From: Ziziphus jujuba | Taxonomy: Eukaryota; Streptophyta; Magnoliopsida; Rosales; Rhamnaceae | Direction of reading: 5' to 3' | Length of the DNA stretch: 64,000 nucleotides | Assembly: GCF_031755915.1 (NCBI RefSeq) | Contig: NC_083388.1 | Span: 441,501-505,500, forward strand | Part shown: positions 60,119 to 64,000 of the stretch, piece by piece | Layout: the number at the start of each line of letters is the position of its first letter | How positions within the stretch are numbered: position 1 is the first letter of the stretch | The notes under the pieces: model-generated | What the model was told of the DNA's origin: nothing | Databases searched by the model: none | What the model saw: the letters and a program-made list of their open reading frames with translations, nothing else | Program-made: the position numbers and the translations under genes

Positions 60119-60906
60119 GAGCTCTCATCCTCTGTAATAAGCAAACATGAATCAGAAATACCAAGGCCCTGAAATTGCAGTAATGGCTTAAAATGTTAAT
60201 CATTTGTAAATGGCAAATAAGTAAGGAATGGAAAATAATCATCTCTGCCGCCAATAATAAAAAAGATTAGGACTTTAAATTCCAATCCATTTGTCCTAAG
60301 TGGGCGGAAATGAACTGTTATGGGTGAATTTGGCTGGCAATTCCTACATGCAAACATTAGCTTGTGTGGCAATAATAATCCTATATGACACCATTATTTG
60401 ATGTGGCACCGTCAACATTATGTGATGGGCAGATTTTGTAGATGCCTTGGTAGCATTCATCTAAGGATGTTGGAAGGCTTATCCTTATCGATGGCATTCA
60501 ATGAGTTATTGACACTTGTGTGTGGTGGTTGTAGGAGGTTAACCATAAGGTTAAATGGCTTATGCTGATTGGTTCAGTAATACCCATACAACTAGGATTG
60601 TTAAATGCAAATTGGCAAGCTATATATGCTAGAACAAGGCAAGAGATATCATAAAAAGAGCATTATGGTGATCTTTATATGTTCTTCGCCGATATATATG
60701 CTTATATTGTGAAAAAGAAAAAGGTTGGGGGAGAATTTTGATTGTACTGAGTGTGATTGCTGTGTTAAAACTCACTCAGTGTATGTAGACCTGCATTGGA
60801 TGAAATTGACTGAATAAGATATGGTACTTTAGTTAAAATTTGATGATAAAATTTGCCCTTGTAACACTACCTATCTACCAACATATCAATTTGTTTGCCA
60901 AGTGGG
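60119..60906. other. Intergenic DNA left of the second Copia element
   Basis: No gene recognised. Ends with a segment similar to 58231-58270. Confidence 0.5.
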
Positions 60907-61285
60907 TGTTGTGGTTCTCTGACCACTTTAGAGAAGAAATATGAGAAGAAAAATAAAAAGAATTCTATTACTCTCTTGGAAATAAAATACAAAAATACAA
61001 AAACTTCTCTCTTGGATTCTCACGTGGAATCTCTCTCTACACTCTCCAATTCTCTCTGGAATTGCTCACTCTTCTCTCAAGCTCTCTCTGGAACTTATTG
61101 AGCTTGCTCTCTTGGCTTGGTTTTCATGCAACGGGAAGGAGCCTATTTATAGGCTTACAAGGCCACAATCTTCAACAGCTTAGCCCACAATTGTTGATCG
61201 GTGCAGCAATGGTGTCAAAAATGGTGGCTGTCCAAAATGGTGGCTGTGGTTGGTGCGGCTGTGGTTGGTGCGGCTGGACTTCACA
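60907..61285 (-). repeat. 3' LTR of the second Copia element (about 379 bp)
   Basis: Minus strand starts TGTGAAGTCC at 61285, directly after the polypurine tract, and ends CCACAACA at 60907. A clear TATA box (CCTATAAATAGG, 61142-61153) sits inside, and CT/GA-rich leader sequence follows. The outer boundary is inferred from the TG...CA rule, since the other LTR is outside the window. Confidence 0.75.
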
Positions 61286-61319
61286 ATTCTCCCCCTCCAG
61301 CCGCATTTAAAACTGATTG

Positions 61320-63997
61320 TCATCTGCCATCTATTCCAGCTATGTCTCTGCATAGCTTCAGCTTCTCTTGAGCAACAACTTTTGTTAGCATATCTACTGG
61401 ATTCTCTTTTGTGTGAATCTTCATCAGTTTCAGCAACTGTTGATCTATTACTTCGCGTATCCAATGATAGCGGATGTCAATGTGCTTTGTACGGGAATGA
61501 TACATTGAGTTTTTGCTCAAATCCATGGCACTTTGGTTATCACAATGTATCGTGTAGTCTTCTTGCTTGATGCCCAATTCTGTGAGAAAACGCTTTAACC
61601 ACAACATTTCCTTACCCGCTTCCGCTGCGGCAATGTACTCTGCTTCAGTAGTGGATAAAGCAACACACTTCTGCAATCTTGACTGCCATGACACAGCTCC
61701 CCCTGCAAAAGTGTAGAGATAACCTGATGTAGACTTTCTATTATCAAGGTCTCCGGCCATATCTGCATCTGTATAGCCTTCTAAGATTGGATCACCTCCC
61801 CCGTAGCACAAGCACAGCTTCGATGTACCTTTAAGATACCTGAGAATCCATTTGACTGCTTCCCAGTGTTTCTTTCCAGGATTTGAAAGAAATCTGCTCA
61901 CAACACCTACTGCGTGAGCAATGTCTGGTCTGGTACACACCATTGCATACATCAGACTTCCTACCGCTGAAGAATATGGTACTGAAGCCATCTCCTCTAT
62001 CTCTTCTTTGGATGAGGGGCACAATCTCTTACTCAACTTGAAATGATTTGCAAGTGGAATGCTGACCGGTTTGGTTTTATCCATGTTGAATCTCTTTATC
62101 ACCCGTTCAACATACTTCTCTTGAGATAGCCATAACCTTCTATTCTTCCTGTCTCGGATTATTTGCATTCCCAAAATTTGTTGAGCTGGTCCTAAGTCTT
62201 TCATATCAAAGGACTTAGACAATTCTTTCTTCAGCTTACTAATCTCCATTGCATCTTGTCCAACGATCAACATGTCGTCCACATATAGCAAAAGTGTAAT
62301 GAAGTTTCCACCTGAAAATTTTTGAATATAAACACACTGGTCTGCTGCAGTCCTTTTATAACCTTGACTCACCATAAACGAGTCAAACTTCTTATACCAT
62401 TGTCTTGGTGCTTGCTTGAGGCCATACAATCTCTTCTTTAGCTTGCATACGAGGTTTTCTTTCCCTGAAACCTCAAATCCTTCTGGCTGCTTCATGTAGA
62501 TTTCTTCATGTAAATCACCATGAAGAAATGCTGTCTTCACATCCATCTGTTCAAGCTCTAGGTTTAGACTTGCTACTAAACCAAAAATGACTCGAATTGA
62601 AGTCATTTTTACCACTGGTGAAAAAATCTCATCAAAGTCAATTCCTTTTTTCTGAAGAAATCCTTTGACCACCAATCAGGCTTTGTGTTTCACCACCCTT
62701 CCGCTGCCATCTTTCTTGAGCTTGAACACCCATTTATTCTTTAGTGCCTTCTTTCCTGTTGGAAGCTCAACCAACTCATAAGTATGATTTTTCTGCAAGG
62801 ATTCCATCTCATCTTGCATTGCTTGCAGCCACTTTTCCTTCTCTTGATGAGAAACAGCTTCCTGGAAACTCTCTGGCTCCCCCTCCTCAGTAAGCAGAAT
62901 ATACTCAGATTCTGGAAATCTCTTTGATGGAATTCGGCCTCGCTCAGATCTCCGAACTTGCAAACCACTGGTTTCAGGAGGTGTACCATCATCTGACCGC
63001 TGTGATGGCCCTGCAGCTGCTTGAGAGGATTGAGTCTCCCCCTGCTCAATATCCCCTTCTTCCTCCTGGTATGCTTCTGGTATATCTTCATGCACCTCAT
63101 TATCTTCTGTGGCTATTTGTGCTGGTGCTGGATTAGGACAAAAATTCTCGGCACTAGAACTACAATTAGGAGACATTCTGGGCTTTTCAATGTCTTCCAT
63201 TTTCTGGTTTTCATGGAATACTACATCCCTGCTTCTAATAACCTTCTTTGTTTTTGGGTCCCATAACCTGTATCCGAATTCTTCATCTCCATATCCTATA
63301 AAGATGCATGGAGTAGATCTTGCATCGAGCTTCTGTCTGAGCTCCTTGGATACATGTACATAAGCTAAACAACCAAACACTCTTAAATGAGAGTAGGAGG
63401 GAATCTTACCCGACCACACTTTCTCCGGAATGTCAAAATTCAACGGTACTGACGGTGATCTGTTGATTAAATAGCAGGCGGCACGAACAGCTTCTCCCCA
63501 GAATGGCTTTGGCAGCTTAGCCATACTGATCATACTTCTGACCTTTTCCATAATGGTTCGGTTCATTCTTTCGGCTATTCCATTATGTTGTGGGGTGCGA
63601 AGGACCGTCTTCTCATGTCGAATGCCGTGTCTTCTGCAGTAGGCATCGAACTCCTTGGAAGTATACTCGCCTCCATTATCTGAGCGGAGACATTTCAGCT
63701 TCTTTCCTGTTTCACGCTCTACCATGGTATGAAACAGTTTAAAGTAATCCAATACTTGGTCCTTTGTCTTCAAGAAATATACCCACACCTTCCGTGAAGC
63801 ATCATCAATGAAGGTCAGGAAATACTTGTTGCCACCTAATGATTCCACCTCCATGGGACCACAAACATCAGAGTGCACCAGACTAAGCAACTCTGATCTT
63901 CTCAATGCAGAGGAACTGAAGGAGACTCTATGTTGCTTACCAAACAAGCAGTGATTACAAGGATCTAGCACAACATCCTTGCAAACAGTGATAAGCT
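61320..63997 (-). pseudogene. Copia pol polyprotein, one internal stop, 5' end outside window
   Basis: The minus strand is open from the window edge to 62676 and, after one TGA, to the stop at 61320, about 890 codons. In order: end of the integrase zinc-binding region (CNHCLFGKQHR), integrase core with VHSDVCGP, LRSDNGGEY and TPQHNGIAERMNRT, and a linker. The TGA falls at 62676-62678 where KARLVVKG would be expected (CGA to TGA). RT follows (with YVDDML at about 62280), then RNase H (TDADMAGDLDNRKSTSGYLY, ALSTTEAEYIAAAEAGKE, HCDNQSAM and TKHIDIRYHWIRE). It resembles TNT1-type Copia polyproteins. These enzymes copy the element RNA and insert the DNA. Confidence 0.92.
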
Positions 63998-64000
63998 TCT

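Larger units (their letters stand above)
60907..64000 (-). mobile_element. Second Copia LTR retrotransposon, 3' part (runs off the window)
   Basis: On the minus strand: integrase, RT and RNase H (61320-63997), then a polypurine tract (GGAGGGGGAGAATT at about 61286-61299), then the 3' LTR (about 60907-61285). Gag, protease and the 5' LTR lie beyond 64000. The coding region has a single stop, so this element looks younger than the one in the RLP gene. Confidence 0.92.

Overview
The window reads as nuclear DNA of a eudicot plant. It is AT-rich, has GT-AG introns and many TA and poly(A)/poly(T) tracts, and its gene families are typical of plants: a membrane-anchored NAC factor, SDR110C-type short-chain dehydrogenases, an LRR receptor-like protein, Copia, MULE, PIF/Harbinger and plant L1-type LINE elements. 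I cannot name the species. No bacterial-style operons, CRISPR arrays, rRNA or convincing tRNA genes were seen.

Layout. 1-6 kb: a decayed tRNA-splicing endonuclease Sen2-like gene (1471-2172, minus) with its 5' UTR intron still recognisable, then a 5'-truncated, frameshifted LINE (about 3062-5822, minus). 7-34 kb: a locus built from repeated units of a short-chain dehydrogenase (SDR) gene and a neighbouring NAC gene. SDR1 (7104-8050) is frameshifted, SDR2 (11720-12404) is a fragment fused next to a stray copy of the NAC last exon (11330-11658), and SDR3 (24452-25696) is open throughout but has altered cofactor-binding residues. The full NAC gene (30422-33418) encodes a factor with a C-terminal membrane anchor. 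Spacer DNA between these genes is also duplicated. A 7.6-kb PIF/Harbinger element (12677-20318, TAA target duplication, imperfect terminal repeats) sits in the SDR2 unit. It has an intact three-exon transposase, an intact SANT/Myb-like protein and a third intact ORF with an RNase H1 N-terminal (hybrid-binding) type domain plus a membrane segment. It also holds fragments of a BolA-like gene and of an LRR receptor gene.

34-45 kb: a degenerate repeat rich in GGGTTAATAGG-type words, then a dead Mutator-like element: a MURA-type transposase (35390-38198, plus) convergent with a multi-exon Ulp1/C48 protease gene (39042-42204, minus) whose expected catalytic cysteine position reads tyrosine. Clusters of a GGAGGAAA motif lie upstream of each gene and between them. 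45-60 kb: an LRR receptor-like protein pseudogene (49617-58001, minus) split by a 5.5-kb Copia element (51258-56766, plus) with two LTRs and an AAAGT target duplication. Blocks of duplicated DNA flank this locus (45640-46425 and 59273-60118), and a LINE 3' end is bracketed by 430-bp direct repeats. 60.9-64 kb: the 3' two thirds of a second, younger-looking Copia element (minus) that runs off the right edge.

The genes that look able to make a protein are the NAC factor, SDR3 (function doubtful) and the three Harbinger ORFs. Most of the rest is transposons or gene remnants. The most unusual item is the third Harbinger ORF.
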